DNA from: Amycolatopsis taiwanensis DSM 45107
GTDB lineage: Bacteria > Actinomycetota > Actinomycetes > Mycobacteriales > Pseudonocardiaceae
Assembly (NCBI RefSeq): GCF_000519205.1
Contig: NZ_JAFB01000014.1
Span: 186,001 to 250,000 of the forward strand
Direction: 5' to 3'
DNA: 64,000 nucleotides
Shown piece by piece: positions 1 to 8,340 of this stretch (position 1 is the first letter of the stretch; every line of letters starts with the position of its first letter). The position numbers and the translations under genes are program-made. Below the pieces are notes generated by a model that saw only the letters and a list, made by a program, of their open reading frames with translations, did no database searches and was not told the origin of the DNA.

Positions 1-311
1 GACAGGAACGGACTGTCCACTTTGCCCGGAACCGTGGCGAAGGTGCAGTAGCCGCAGCGGTCCCGGCACAGCCTGGTGAGCGGGATGAACACCTTTCGGC
101 TGTAGGTGATCACGCCCGCCCGCCCCGCCGCGGCGAGCCCCGCGTCCCGGACGCGGCTCGCGTGCTCGGACAAGGTCTCCAGATCTTCGTCGCGGGCGTG
201 CAGCAGCACGGCGGCCTCGGCGACGTCAAGGGTCTTGCCGTCGCGGGCGCGGGCCAGCGCACGGCGCATCGCGGACGCCGTCGGAGGTGGCGTGCTAACA
301 GTGGATGCCAT
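1..311 (-). CDS. fbiC: FO synthase (CofG half), 5' part only
   Basis: Start of FO synthase, the radical-SAM enzyme that builds the deazaflavin chromophore of coenzyme F420 from tyrosine and an aminouracil. Read leftwards from the ATG at 311, the peptide has the usual helical N-terminus, then the stretch [21 protein letters not shown]. That contains the CxxxCxxC iron-sulfur motif (CRDRCGYC) typical of the CofG half of actinobacterial FbiC. Only about 103 codons are inside the window; the rest, including the CofH half, lies to the left. The start is chosen because the divergent transposase begins only 145 bp away and no better upstream start is visible. The family assignment is firm from the motif block; that the gene is a CofG-CofH fusion is inferred from what actinobacteria usually carry. 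Confidence 0.9.
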   Translation of the reverse strand, partial: MASTVSTPPPTASAMRRALARARDGKTLDVAEAAVLLHARDEDLETLSEHASRVRDAGLAAAGRAGVITYSRKVFIPLTRLCRDRCGYCTFATVPGKVDSPFL

Positions 312-455
312 GACCCAAACGCTAAGTCCGCGTGGCGATACTTCTCCACACACGGTTGGGTCGATTTCCCGATAACCGGGCGGCGGCGGGTGTTTCCGCT
401 GTTCATGGCCGGGCGCGCGTTGCGTGGAACCGGTGGTGACGGTATTACCTAAAGT

Positions 456-2024
456 ATGGCTTCGGTGGTCGGCAAGCGTGTCAACGGACGGACCTACTAC
501 TACCTCGTGGAGTCGGCACGGGTGTCCGGCCGGCCACGGATCACCGCCCAGCGCTACCTCGGTTCCGCCGAGGACATCGCCGCGGCCATGGACGCCCGCG
601 GCCCCGTGCCCGAGCACACCACGCATCTGGCCTTCGGTGACGTGGCCGCGGTCTGGGCGACCCTGGAGCGACTCCAGCTCGTGCCCGCGATCGACGAGGC
701 GGCGGGCCTGCGCAGGACGCCGGTGGGCCGCTACTTCGCGCTCGCCGTGCTGCACCGGGCGACCGCGCCCGGTTCCGGCCTTGCCGAGTGGTGGGCCGGC
801 AGCGCCGCCGCGAGGTTCGTGCGGCCCCGGTTGTCCGCTGACGCCGTGCGTGATGAGGAGTTCTGGCGTGTCACCCGTCGGCTCACCCCATCCCAGCTGG
901 AGCGCATCCAGGATGCCGTCGCGGATCGGCTCGGCTGCGCCGACCCGATCGCGCTCGCCGTGGACCTGCCGAACTTCGCCACCTATGCCGAGTCCGACAC
1001 CGCCGCCGCGGTGCTCTCCGGGATCACCGCGGTCGTGACCCGGGACGGCGCGATCCCGCTGGTCTCGAACGCGTATCGGCGCGGCGAACCGGACGTGGTC
1101 CCATTCGGCGTCGCGGTCGACCGGCTTGCCCGTCGACACCGCGGAACGGTCACCCTCGTCTTCGACACCGGCCAGCACGCGCAACTCGATCTGGACGCCG
1201 GCCTGCCATTCGTCGGTGCCCTTCCGCCCGCGGACTATCCGGACCTGCTGGCCTGGCCCGCGTCCGCCCGGCGGCCGGTCGACCCGGAGCGCTTTCCCGG
1301 ACTGACCGCGCTGGACACCCGTGCGTACGTGTCCGGTGCGAACCGGCGGGTCGTTCTCACCCACTCCGCGCGGCTGCACGCGGCGCAGGCCCGTGGCTTC
1401 GCCCAGGCCCTCAGCAGCGCGACCCGCCAGCTCGACGGGCTGGCACTCGCGCTGGCGGCGAACCCCAACCGGCGGCCCCGCGAAGAGTTGCTCACCGAGA
1501 TCTCCCGGATCACCCGCGTGCGCTGGGTGGACCGGGTGCTCACGGCCCGGCTCACCGGCACCAAGCCGGGGGAACTGCGGCTGGAATCGCGGCTGGACGA
1601 GGCCGCCCGGGCGCGGCTGGACCAGGAGTTCTTCGGCAAGCAACTCTTGGTCACCGACCGCGACGACTGGCCGGTCGCCGATGTGATCACCGCCTACCGG
1701 GCGCGCTACCACCTCGACTCGACGTTCCGAGTGCTCAACGGGTCGTTCGTGGAGGGCCGATGGAACGAGCACCGGATCGCGGTGCATTCCCTGGTGACCG
1801 TGCTCACCACCGCTGTCACGCACCTGATGCGGCGGGAAGCGGACCGGGCCGGGCTCGACCTGTCCGTCCGGGAACTGCTCGACCAACTGTCCGGGATCGG
1901 CGAAACGGTGCTCCGGTATTCCTCCACCGGCGGCCGTCCCCGCACGCGACGGATCCTGACCCGGCGGGACGCCACACAACAGCGTCTGTTCGACCTGTTC
2001 GGGTTGGCCGCCTATGCGCCGTGA
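456..2024 (+). CDS. IS1634-family transposase-like protein, catalytic Glu replaced
   Basis: 522-residue DDE-type transposase relative. The N-terminus ([14 protein letters not shown], then ITAQRYLG) and the C-terminal block ([13 protein letters not shown], then [12 protein letters not shown]) follow the IS1634/IS4-superfamily pattern. The first acidic site is in [10 protein letters not shown] and the second in [10 protein letters not shown]. The third position, normally Glu in a Y..xxIExxFR block, reads YHLDSTFR, so Asp421 stands where Glu is expected. I see no terminal inverted repeats or target-site duplication in the flanks (312-455, 2025-2100). It is a single full-length gene rather than a broken fragment, which fits either a recently inactivated element or a domesticated single-copy transposase. 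Family assignment is good; loss of activity is inferred from one residue. Confidence 0.85.
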   Translation: MASVVGKRVNGRTYYYLVESARVSGRPRITAQRYLGSAEDIAAAMDARGPVPEHTTHLAFGDVAAVWATLERLQLVPAIDEAAGLRRTPVGRYFALAVLHRATAPGSGLAEWWAGSAAARFVRPRLSADAVRDEEFWRVTRRLTPSQLERIQDAVADRLGCADPIALAVDLPNFATYAESDTAAAVLSGITAVVTRDGAIPLVSNAYRRGEPDVVPFGVAVDRLARRHRGTVTLVFDTGQHAQLDLDAGLPFVGALPPADYPDLLAWPASARRPVDPERFPGLTALDTRAYVSGANRRVVLTHSARLHAAQARGFAQALSSATRQLDGLALALAANPNRRPREELLTEISRITRVRWVDRVLTARLTGTKPGELRLESRLDEAARARLDQEFFGKQLLVTDRDDWPVADVITAYRARYHLDSTFRVLNGSFVEGRWNEHRIAVHSLVTVLTTAVTHLMRREADRAGLDLSVRELLDQLSGIGETVLRYSSTGGRPRTRRILTRRDATQQRLFDLFGLAAYAP

Positions 2025-2298
2025 GTGTTTTCTGCCTCACCAGCGCGGGTCTTGAAAACGCTTGACTCGTCGGTGGACGGCCTGAGCGAAGACACCCCTG
2101 TTCCAAAGTGGACTCGACTCTCAGCTGGCTGACCAGCGAAAACGGGTGGTGTATGTCATAGGGTTCCGCTTGCCGGCCGACGGTAGGCTGCTGGTGAGTT
2201 GGGTCTTACCGGTTTTTGCCGTCGGACTGCCCGGAAAAAAAGCGGTTGGGGTCGAGGCTGACTGGGTAGGACCATGTGGGCGGGAACAACGGCCCGGT

Positions 2299-2341
2299 GG
2301 GAAAGCGTTGAAACAATCCGGGACCCCCAACGAGCTTTCCC
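2299..2341 (+). promoter_or_regulatory. Stem-loop in the leader of the whiB-like gene
   Basis: The 364-bp gap 2025-2388 holds no convincing gene. About 48 nt before the whiB start, GGGAAAGC (2299-2306) pairs with GCTTTCCC (2334-2341), extended across a two-base bulge by GTTG (2307-2310) with CAAC (2328-2331). This leaves a 17-nt loop containing CCGGG. A purine-rich ribosome-binding site (GGAAGGAGG, 2371-2379) follows. It could be a 5'-UTR regulatory fold or an operator; I recognise no known riboswitch class. Confidence 0.4.
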
Positions 2342-2388
2342 GTAGCGGTGAAGCTGTGCCCCGAACGCGCCGGAAGGAGGCGGCATAA

Positions 2389-2640
2389 GTGAAGCGAGTG
2401 ATCGTTGATTGGCGGCATCGTGCCGCCTGCCGGGAAGAGGACCCGGAGTTGTTCTTTCCCGTGTCCGAGCTGGGCCCGGGAGCGCGGCAGGTCGCGCAGG
2501 CGAAGTCCGTGTGCGCGCGCTGCCCGGTGCGCGCCGAGTGCCTGGAGTACGCCCTGGAAAACGGGCTGGATCATGGGATCTTCGGTGGGCTGACCGAAGA
2601 GGAACGCCGCCAGGTGCGCAGCCGCCAGAACGTGGCCTAG
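2389..2640 (+). CDS. WhiB-family iron-sulfur transcription factor (WhiB1/WblE-like)
   Basis: 83-residue WhiB-like protein. The four cluster-binding cysteines are C14, C42, C45 and C51 in the standard spacing C-x27-C-x2-C-x5-C. The N-terminal DWRHRAACREEDPELFFP block and the overall size match the WhiB1/WblE subgroup, which binds a nitric-oxide-sensitive [4Fe-4S] cluster and works with the housekeeping sigma factor. The family turn, usually GVWGG or GIWGG, reads GIFGG (63-67), so the tryptophan that normally contacts the sigma factor is Phe. The GTG start is set by a strong ribosome-binding site 9 bases upstream. It stands alone with a long leader. It could be a paralogue of an essential whiB1 elsewhere. 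Confidence 0.93.
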   Translation: MKRVIVDWRHRAACREEDPELFFPVSELGPGARQVAQAKSVCARCPVRAECLEYALENGLDHGIFGGLTEEERRQVRSRQNVA

Positions 2641-2668
2641 TTCGAACGGGGCACGGGGGTTTCGGGCT

Positions 2669-3331
2669 TCAGCGCGCAGCGGAGACCAGCCCGCTTTCGT
2701 AGGCGGTGATCACCAGCTGTGCTCGATCCCGGGCGTGGAGCTTGGCCAGGAGATGACCGATGTGGGTCTTCACCGTTGCCAGACTCAAGTTCAGTTCGGT
2801 GGCGATTTCGTTGTTCGACAGGCCGGTGGCGATGAGCGTGAGCACTTCACGCTCTCGCCCGGTCACGCCTTCGAGTGTGGGGGCCGTGGCACGGACCGGA
2901 GCCCTGGCGAACTGCTCGATGAGCCGCCGCGTGACGCTCGGCGCGAGTAGCGCCTCTCCGCCGGCCACGACGCGGATGGCGGAGAGCAGGTCCGCGGGCT
3001 TGGCGTCCTTGAGCAGAAATCCGCTCGCCCCCGCCCGTAACGCCGTATACACGTAGGAATCAAGATCGAACGTGGTCAGGATGAGTACCCGCACCGGCCC
3101 CTTTTCGCGCCCGCCGCAGATCAGCCGGGTCGCCTCTAGCCCGTCCATCTCGGGCATCCGGATGTCCATCAACACCACGTCCGGCCGCTCCCGCCGCGCC
3201 AGCCGGACCGCCTCGACGCCGGTGCCGGCCTCACCGACCACGGACAGCCCCGGCGTGGAGTCCACCAGCATGCGGAAACTTCCGCGCAGCAGCGCCTGAT
3301 CGTCCGCGATCAGCACGCGCACCTCACTCAT
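2669..3331 (-). CDS. NarL/LuxR-type response regulator
   Basis: 220-residue two-component response regulator. The receiver domain (about 1-120) has acidic residues D10-D11, the phosphorylation site D56 in VVLMDIRMPEMDG, the T in ILTTFD and the K in LLKDAKP. The C-terminal LuxR-type helix-turn-helix (about 150-212) has TGREREVLTLIATGLSN and SLATVKTHI. Its ATG overlaps the last 8 bases of the histidine kinase gene upstream, so the two are translationally coupled and almost certainly a cognate pair. The pair is divergent from an ABC exporter, its most likely regulatory target (inference from layout). Confidence 0.95.
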   Translation of the reverse strand: MSEVRVLIADDQALLRGSFRMLVDSTPGLSVVGEAGTGVEAVRLARRERPDVVLMDIRMPEMDGLEATRLICGGREKGPVRVLILTTFDLDSYVYTALRAGASGFLLKDAKPADLLSAIRVVAGGEALLAPSVTRRLIEQFARAPVRATAPTLEGVTGREREVLTLIATGLSNNEIATELNLSLATVKTHIGHLLAKLHARDRAQLVITAYESGLVSAAR

Positions 3332-4448
3332 AGGGCAGCACCGCGGTCACCGCGAATCCGCCCTCCGGGCGTGGTCCGGCACGGAAAGCGCCGTCGTAGA
3401 GCGAAACCCGCTCACGAATCCCGATCAACCCGTGGCCGGGGTTCCCACCGGTCACGCTGGGGCCGTCGTTGGTGACCTCGACCCGTACCACGCCCTCACC
3501 CACCCCCACCCCGACCCGGCATTTCGCCGGGCCCGTGTGCTTGACCACATTCGTCAGCGCCTCCTGCACGATCCGGTAGACCGACACCTCGACCCCTTCC
3601 GGCAGGGTCTCGGCAGACACCTCCAGCGCAACGTCGACGCCGGCCATCCGCGCCCGCTCGGCCAACTCGCCGAGCCCGGCCAGCCCCGGTGCCGGAGCCA
3701 GCTCGCCGGCATCCCCGTTCGACCGCAGCACACCGAGAATCTGCCGCATCTCGGTCAACGCCTCCCGTGCCGTGTGTTCGATGACACCGAGTGCCGTCTT
3801 GGCCTGTGCCGGGTCCTCGTCGGCGAGGTGATGCGCCACCGATGCCTTCACGGTGACCAGGCTGAGACTGTGCGCGACGACATCGTGTAACTCTCGCGCG
3901 ATCCGGAGTCGTTCGCCGGTCACCGCCTCGCGCGTCCGCTGTTCCGCGGAGAGCGCGAGGTAGTGGCGGCGCTCGTTGGCCGCGCGGCCGATCAGCCAGG
4001 CGGAGCAGAGCACCGTCCAGCCGAGCCCGACGGCACCCAGGATGCCCGTCGACGGCGTCGCCAGGTTCACCGCCAGCGTGAACGCGAGCGTGATCAACAG
4101 TGCGGGCAACGACAGCCGGCGCGACTCGCCGAGTGCCAACGTGTACACCGGCAGGGCCAGCGCGAAATAGGTGACCCAGGCGCCGCCGCCGAGCGCGCAC
4201 AGGACCGATATCGCCAGAGCCGCGGCGAACGCCTGCCGCGGCCAGACCCGCCGGAGGGCCACCGGCACGCCGATCGCGAACGCGGCGAACCAGGTCAGCC
4301 ACGCGGGCAAGTGACCGGGCTCCCACGCGCCGGCGGCGAGGTTGGCCACCCCGACCAGGACCAGCACCGCGGCGACCAGGCAGTCGAGCGCGATCAGGTG
4401 GTGCCGGCGAAGCTTCGCGGCCAGTGGTGGTCGATGCACCCCTCGCAC
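3324..4448 (-). CDS. Membrane sensor histidine kinase (NarX/DesK type, HisKA_3)
   Basis: 374-residue sensor kinase if started at the GTG at 4448. The N-terminal part (about 18-155) is hydrophobic with five or six likely membrane segments and no sizeable outside loop. The dimerisation box ERLRIARELHDVVAHSLS puts the phospho-accepting His at 188. The C-terminal HATPase_c domain has the N-box QEALTNVVKH and the glycine box GHGLIGIRERV. The frame is open much further upstream (to 5288), but that part is antisense to the ABC ATPase gene and is not kinase-like, so it is not included. Other possible GTG starts are at 4439 and 4496. Partner is the overlapping response regulator. Confidence 0.9.
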   Translation of the reverse strand: MRGVHRPPLAAKLRRHHLIALDCLVAAVLVLVGVANLAAGAWEPGHLPAWLTWFAAFAIGVPVALRRVWPRQAFAAALAISVLCALGGGAWVTYFALALPVYTLALGESRRLSLPALLITLAFTLAVNLATPSTGILGAVGLGWTVLCSAWLIGRAANERRHYLALSAEQRTREAVTGERLRIARELHDVVAHSLSLVTVKASVAHHLADEDPAQAKTALGVIEHTAREALTEMRQILGVLRSNGDAGELAPAPGLAGLGELAERARMAGVDVALEVSAETLPEGVEVSVYRIVQEALTNVVKHTGPAKCRVGVGVGEGVVRVEVTNDGPSVTGGNPGHGLIGIRERVSLYDGAFRAGPRPEGGFAVTAVLPYE

Positions 4449-4474
4449 GTTAATCGCCGAACCGCTCGCCGCCC

Positions 4475-4490
4475 TCAGACCACGGTCTGA
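4475..4490. promoter_or_regulatory. Palindrome between divergent sensor kinase and ABC exporter genes
   Basis: TCAGACC-AC-GGTCTGA is a perfect 7+2+7 inverted repeat in the roughly 100-bp space shared by the kinase gene (leftward) and the ABC ATPase gene (rightward). It is a good candidate binding site for the LuxR-type response regulator, but there is no direct evidence. Confidence 0.5.
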
Positions 4491-4556
4491 TTTCACGTCG
4501 AATGTCCAGACCCTGCTCCGATGCGACGGGGGCCGGACCGCGGGACCGTGAACGGC

Positions 4557-5276
4557 ATGATCGAAGTGCGGCAACTGACCAAACGATACGGCGCCACGCC
4601 GGCGGTGGACGGGCTCACGTTCACCGTGCGGCCAGGCTCTGTCACCGGCTTTCTCGGCCCGAACGGCGCGGGCAAGTCCACGACCATGCGGGCCGTCCTT
4701 GGCCTCGACAAGCCGACCTCGGGCGAGGCGCGGGTGAACGGCCGCTCGTTCGCCAACAGCACCTGGCCCTTGCACGAGGTCGGCGCCCTGCTCGACGCGA
4801 ACGCGGTGCACGGCGGGCGCACCGCGTTCGACCACCTGTACTGCCTGGCTCGCAGCAACCGGATCGGGCGCCGGCGCGTGACCGCCGTGCTCGACCAGGT
4901 CGGCCTCGCCGAAGTCGCCCGCAAGCGGGTCGGCACCTTCTCGCTCGGCATGAAGCAACGGCTGGGCATCGCGGCCGCCCTGCTCGGCGACCCCGGGGTC
5001 CTGCTGTTCGACGAACCGGTGAACGGCCTCGACCCGGACGGCATCCGCTGGATCCGCGGCGCCCTTCGCGGACTGGCCGCCGAAGGTCGCACGGTCCTGG
5101 TGTCGAGCCACCTGATGAGCGAGATGGCGCTGACCGCCGACCAGGTGCTCATCGTCGGGCGGGGCAGGCTCCTCGCGGAGACCTCGATCGCCGAACTGAC
5201 CGCACAGGGTGAGTCGCTGGAGGACGCCTATTTCGCGCTCACCGGTTCCGATGTCGAGTACCGGGCGGCGCGATGA
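4557..5276 (+). CDS. ABC exporter ATP-binding protein
   Basis: 239-residue ABC ATPase of the antibiotic/lipid-exporter (DRI-type) kind. Walker A is GPNGAGKST, the signature is SLGMKQRLG, Walker B is VLLFDEP, and the H-loop is VSSHLMSE. The ATG at 4557 (MIEVRQLTKRYG) is the natural family start; a GTG at 4548 and an ATG at 4521 are in frame but add residues not seen in the family. Its stop overlaps the permease start (ATGA at 5273). With the permease it would form a two-protein exporter; substrate unknown. The divergent two-component system suggests induction by a membrane-active compound (inference, by analogy with bacitracin-type resistance modules). Confidence 0.93.
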   Translation: MIEVRQLTKRYGATPAVDGLTFTVRPGSVTGFLGPNGAGKSTTMRAVLGLDKPTSGEARVNGRSFANSTWPLHEVGALLDANAVHGGRTAFDHLYCLARSNRIGRRRVTAVLDQVGLAEVARKRVGTFSLGMKQRLGIAAALLGDPGVLLFDEPVNGLDPDGIRWIRGALRGLAAEGRTVLVSSHLMSEMALTADQVLIVGRGRLLAETSIAELTAQGESLEDAYFALTGSDVEYRAAR

Positions 5277-6064
5277 GCGAGCAGTCACGACAGACCCTGC
5301 CCGACGTGATCGCCGCGGAATGGGTGAAGGTTCGTTCCATCCGCTCGAGCTACTGGCTGCTGGCCGCGGTGCTGCTCATCTTTCTGGGCGGCTGCCTGGT
5401 TTCATCGCTGATGACCGCGGACTGGGACCGTTCGTCGCCCGCGGACCAGGCCGCGTTCGGCAGCGCCGACCCCTCGGTCGTCGTCCTGCCGTTCGCCCAG
5501 TTCTGCCTGGCCGCGCTGGGCGGGCTCGCGATCACCTCGGAATACGGAACGGGCATGATCCGCAGCTCCCTGGTGGCCGTGCCGAGGCGATGGCTCATGC
5601 TCGCCGGAAAGGTGACCGTGGTCGGGCTGGTGACCTTGCTGGCCGGTCAGGCGCTGGCGTTCCTGCTGTTGCTCGCCGTGGCACTGATCATCGGTGATCG
5701 GCCGGTCCCGATCGCCCCGTGGCCCTCGCTGGCGGACGGGATACCGTCGGCCTTCAGTTCGGGGCTCGTCCTCATGGTGATCGCTCTGGTGGGCCTGGGC
5801 GTCGGCGCGATCATCCGGTCCGTCGCGGGCATGCTGGTGACCATGGCCGGGTTGCTCTTCGTCCTGCCGGTCGTGGTGAACTTCCTGCCTTCGCCATGGG
5901 GGGAACGGGTTTCCGCGGTGATGTTGCCCAGCCTTGGCGCCCAACTTTCCGGGACCGCGTCCCATCCCTTGCTGTCGCCGGCCGGAGCGGCGGCGGTGCT
6001 CGTCGGTTATCTGGTCGCCGCGCTCGGGACGGCCTCGATAGTGCTGGCGAGGCGCGATGCCTAG
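5273..6064 (+). CDS. ABC-2 type permease
   Basis: 263-residue integral membrane protein, the transmembrane partner of the preceding ATPase, joined by an ATGA overlap. About six membrane segments are visible, for example SYWLLAAVLLIFLGG near the N-terminus and AAAVLVGYLVAALG near the C-terminus. The block ITSEYGTGMIRSSLVAVP is the characteristic ABC-2 permease motif (EYxxGTIR-like). It ends 34 bp before the convergent azlD gene. Confidence 0.9.
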   Translation: MSEQSRQTLPDVIAAEWVKVRSIRSSYWLLAAVLLIFLGGCLVSSLMTADWDRSSPADQAAFGSADPSVVVLPFAQFCLAALGGLAITSEYGTGMIRSSLVAVPRRWLMLAGKVTVVGLVTLLAGQALAFLLLLAVALIIGDRPVPIAPWPSLADGIPSAFSSGLVLMVIALVGLGVGAIIRSVAGMLVTMAGLLFVLPVVVNFLPSPWGERVSAVMLPSLGAQLSGTASHPLLSPAGAAAVLVGYLVAALGTASIVLARRDA

Positions 6065-6097
6065 CTCTGCCGTATGCGGCGCGCTCGGGGGTGTCGG

Positions 6098-6406
6098 CTA
6101 GGTGATTCCGGCGACACGCAGTAGGGCGGTGGTGGCGGCGGCCGCCACCACGACCAGCGCGAAGGGGGCCTTTCGCCAGGCGAGGAGCCCGCCGACCAGA
6201 ACGCCCGCCGGCCTTGCCCAACCGGCGAAGCCGTGAGCCTGGGTCAGTGCCGAGGTGACCAGCAGGGCGACGAGCAGCACACCCGCTCCGGCCGTGAGGA
6301 GGCGGCGGATGCGGGCGGGAAGCTCGAAGCGGCGGTGCAGCATTGGGCCGACCAACCGGAAGCCGTAGGTCCCGGCGGCCAGGACGATGATCGCGGCGAG
6401 CATCAT
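6098..6406 (-). CDS. azlD: AzlD-family branched-chain amino acid exporter subunit
   Basis: 102-residue small membrane protein with about four membrane segments (starting MMLAAIIVLAAGTYGFRL), the AzlD fold. AzlD pairs with AzlC to export branched-chain amino acids or analogues. The first ATG at 6406 overlaps the azlC stop (ATGA). The frame remains open well upstream, but that is antisense to other genes and is excluded. The overlap and the size fit the family closely. Confidence 0.9.
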   Translation of the reverse strand: MMLAAIIVLAAGTYGFRLVGPMLHRRFELPARIRRLLTAGAGVLLVALLVTSALTQAHGFAGWARPAGVLVGGLLAWRKAPFALVVVAAAATTALLRVAGIT

Positions 6407-7041
6407 GCGATCACCAGGGCGACCAGTGCCGCCAGGACCGGCAGGCCCGCGGGCAGGAACGGCGTGGTGGCCAGCGCAATGGCCCCGCCGAGCAGCGCGG
6501 CGCGCCGGGTTCCCCGATCTCGCAGCGCGGGCAGGACCAGGGCCAGCAGCACTGCCGGGTACGCGGCGTCGAGGCCGAGCGCGTCGGTGTTCCCGATCGC
6601 TCGCCCGACCAGCGTTCCCGCCAGGACACAGAGGTTCCACACCACGAACAGGCTGAGACCGGAGGCCCAGAACGCGGTGCGGCGGCGGGCGGGGTCGGAT
6701 TGGGCGAGGGTGAAGGCGACCGACTCGTCGACGATCAGGTGCGCGCCGGCGAACCGAAGTTTGCCGAGCACGTCCGCGACGGCGAAGCCGAAGGGCACGT
6801 GCCGTGCGTTGAGCAGCAGCCCGGTCGCGGCCGCGGCGATCGGCGTGCCACCGCCGAGCAGTACCCCGACCGCGCTGAACTGCGCGCCGCCCGCGAACAC
6901 CAGCAGCGACATCAGCACCGGTACCCAGATCGGCAGCCCGCCGGCGACCGTGAGCGCGCCGAACGACAGGCCGACGATGCCGTCGGCCAGGCATACCAGG
7001 GAGACGTCCCGAGCCAGCGTTGTTCGGAATGGCGAACGCAT
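6403..7041 (-). CDS. azlC: AzlC-family branched-chain amino acid exporter
   Basis: 212-residue multi-spanning membrane protein with the AzlC pattern: FGALTVAGGLPIWVPVLMSLLVFAGGAQF near the N-terminus, NARHVPFG, then DESVAFTL. AzlC is the large subunit of the AzlCD exporter. The ATG at 7041 abuts an inverted repeat (TGTTC...GAACA), so the promoter must lie within the short divergent space shared with the regulator gene. Regulation by the divergent XRE/cupin protein is inferred from the arrangement, which is common for azlCD operons. Confidence 0.92.
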   Translation of the reverse strand: MRSPFRTTLARDVSLVCLADGIVGLSFGALTVAGGLPIWVPVLMSLLVFAGGAQFSAVGVLLGGGTPIAAAATGLLLNARHVPFGFAVADVLGKLRFAGAHLIVDESVAFTLAQSDPARRRTAFWASGLSLFVVWNLCVLAGTLVGRAIGNTDALGLDAAYPAVLLALVLPALRDRGTRRAALLGGAIALATTPFLPAGLPVLAALVALVIA

Positions 7042-7085
7042 GTTCTTTAGAATGAACAGAGACCCTAGTGTTCGTCAAGGCGAAC
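7041..7085. promoter_or_regulatory. Two GTTC/GAAC inverted repeats between azlC and its likely regulator
   Basis: Two similar dyads lie in the divergent gap: TGTTC-N8-GAACA (7041-7058) and GTTCG-N6-CGAAC (7070-7085). Further GTTC/GAAC half-sites flank them (7021-7040, 7100-7106). They cover the azlC start and the space before the XRE gene, as expected for an autoregulating operator. Confidence 0.55.
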
Positions 7086-7106
7086 GTTTGTACTTCTGGA
7101 GCGAAC

Positions 7107-7664
7107 ATGACCGATGCTCGATCTCCGCTGGACCGCATCGCGGTATCCCTGCGCCGAGAGCGGACACGTGCCGGGCTCTCCCTCTCCGAGCTGGCCAAGC
7201 GTGCGGGGATCGCGAAATCCACGCTGTCCCAACTGGAATCGGCCACCGGTAATCCCAGCGTGGAGACCCTGTGGGCGCTCGGGGTGGCGCTCGGCGTGCC
7301 GTTCAGCGTGCTGGTCGACCCACCCCGGCCCGCCGTTCAGGTGGTCCGGGCCGGGGAGGGGGCGGGGGTGCCCTCGGAACGGGCGAACTACGTCGCGACC
7401 GTGCTCTCCGCCAGCCCGCCCAACGTGCGGAGGGACATCTACTTTCTTCAGGTGGAGCCAGGGCCCGCGCGCGAGTCCGATCCGCACATGCCGGGGACCG
7501 TCGAGCACATAGTGGTCGGCACGGGACGCGTGCTGGCCGGGCCCGAAGACGAGGCCGTGGAACTGGGCCCCGGCGACTACCTCGTCTACCCGGGCGATGT
7601 GCCTCATATCTGCCAGGCGCTCGAACCCGGCACGACCTGCGTAATGGTCATGCAGCACATCTGA
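7107..7664 (+). CDS. XRE-family regulator with C-terminal cupin domain
   Basis: 185-residue regulator. An N-terminal XRE helix-turn-helix (about 8-65; LSELAKRAGIAKSTLSQLES) is followed by a cupin sensor domain (about 105-183; VEHIVVGTGR, GPGDYLVYPGDVPH). This class usually senses a small metabolite and controls the neighbouring gene, here the divergent azlCD. The ATG at 7107 follows TGGAGCG and gives the usual short N-terminus. A GTG at 7068 in the same frame would add 13 residues but would overlap the second inverted repeat, so I prefer 7107. Confidence 0.9.
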   Translation: MTDARSPLDRIAVSLRRERTRAGLSLSELAKRAGIAKSTLSQLESATGNPSVETLWALGVALGVPFSVLVDPPRPAVQVVRAGEGAGVPSERANYVATVLSASPPNVRRDIYFLQVEPGPARESDPHMPGTVEHIVVGTGRVLAGPEDEAVELGPGDYLVYPGDVPHICQALEPGTTCVMVMQHI

Positions 7665-7754
7665 GGTCGCTTCGCGCACCGGCCCAGCCCGGCCGCTGGC
7701 CAGCGGACGCGCAGGGCGGCAGGTGCCGGCTGGTACCTGCCGCCCCAAGGTGGG

Positions 7755-8180
7755 TTACGAAATGGCGATCCGGCGCGGCTTGGCGGACTCGCTCTTGGGC
7801 ACGCGGACGGTCAGCACCCCGTCGGACAGCGACGCGTCGACCTTCTCGCCGTCGACGCCGCGCGGGAGCGTGACGCGGTAGGCGAACTGGCCGGTGCGGC
7901 GGGTGCGGCGGTGCAGCACGCCCTTGCGCTCCCGCTCCCTGATCTCGCCGGTGATGGCGAGCTGGGTGCCGGTCAGGTCGATGGTGACGTCGTTCCGGCC
8001 GACTCCCGGCAGGTCGAGTTCGATGACGTAGGAGTCATCGGTTTCCGAGACGTCGGCCAGCGGCGACCAGGTCGCCGCGTTGGTCCACCGGTTGAGCTGG
8101 TCGAAGAGGGCGTCGAAATCACGGAACGGGTCCCAGCGAAACAGCTGGGCGTTGGATGAGCGCACGGCGGGCAGTGCCAT
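7755..8180 (-). CDS. Small heat-shock protein, Hsp20/alpha-crystallin family
   Basis: 141-residue Hsp20 chaperone. The N-terminal RWDPFRDFDALFDQLNRW segment is followed by the alpha-crystallin domain (about 38-135; VIELDLPGVGRNDVTIDL, then LPRGVDGEKVDASLSDGVLTVRVPKSE). Such proteins hold unfolding proteins in large ATP-independent oligomers. It is transcribed leftwards from a region with a near-perfect HAIR operator (8263-8283), so HspR control is likely; no hspR gene is in the window. Confidence 0.95.
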   Translation of the reverse strand: MALPAVRSSNAQLFRWDPFRDFDALFDQLNRWTNAATWSPLADVSETDDSYVIELDLPGVGRNDVTIDLTGTQLAITGEIRERERKGVLHRRTRRTGQFAYRVTLPRGVDGEKVDASLSDGVLTVRVPKSESAKPRRIAIS

Positions 8181-8262
8181 GGCTGCACACCTCCTATGGA
8201 GAAATCTCGAAGTTGGACCCTTCGCCGTGTACTACGAACTTGAGCCTGGTTTTGTTCCCAAA

Positions 8263-8283
8263 GTTGAGTCAGCCACACTCAAG
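8263..8283 (-). promoter_or_regulatory. HAIR-type operator for HspR upstream of hsp20
   Basis: GTTGAGT-N7-ACTCAAG matches the HspR recognition element CTTGAGT-N7-ACTCAAG at 13 of 14 arm positions. An extra ACTTGAG half-site lies at 8238-8244. It is about 83 bp upstream of the hsp20 start. It also lies upstream of the divergent response-regulator fusion gene (8341). Confidence 0.8.
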
Positions 8284-8340
8284 CGTGTGCATGGCCTCGG
8301 TACCCGGGATTCTAACGTCCTCTGGACGTAGGGTTCACTT

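Noticed and set aside
2121-2574. Small frames on both strands upstream of and across the whiB-like gene
   Set aside because: No conserved features and no ribosome-binding sites; overlapping the structured leader.
4449-5288. N-terminal extension of the sensor kinase to 5288
   Set aside because: Antisense to the ABC ATPase gene and without kinase or membrane features; true start is near 4448.
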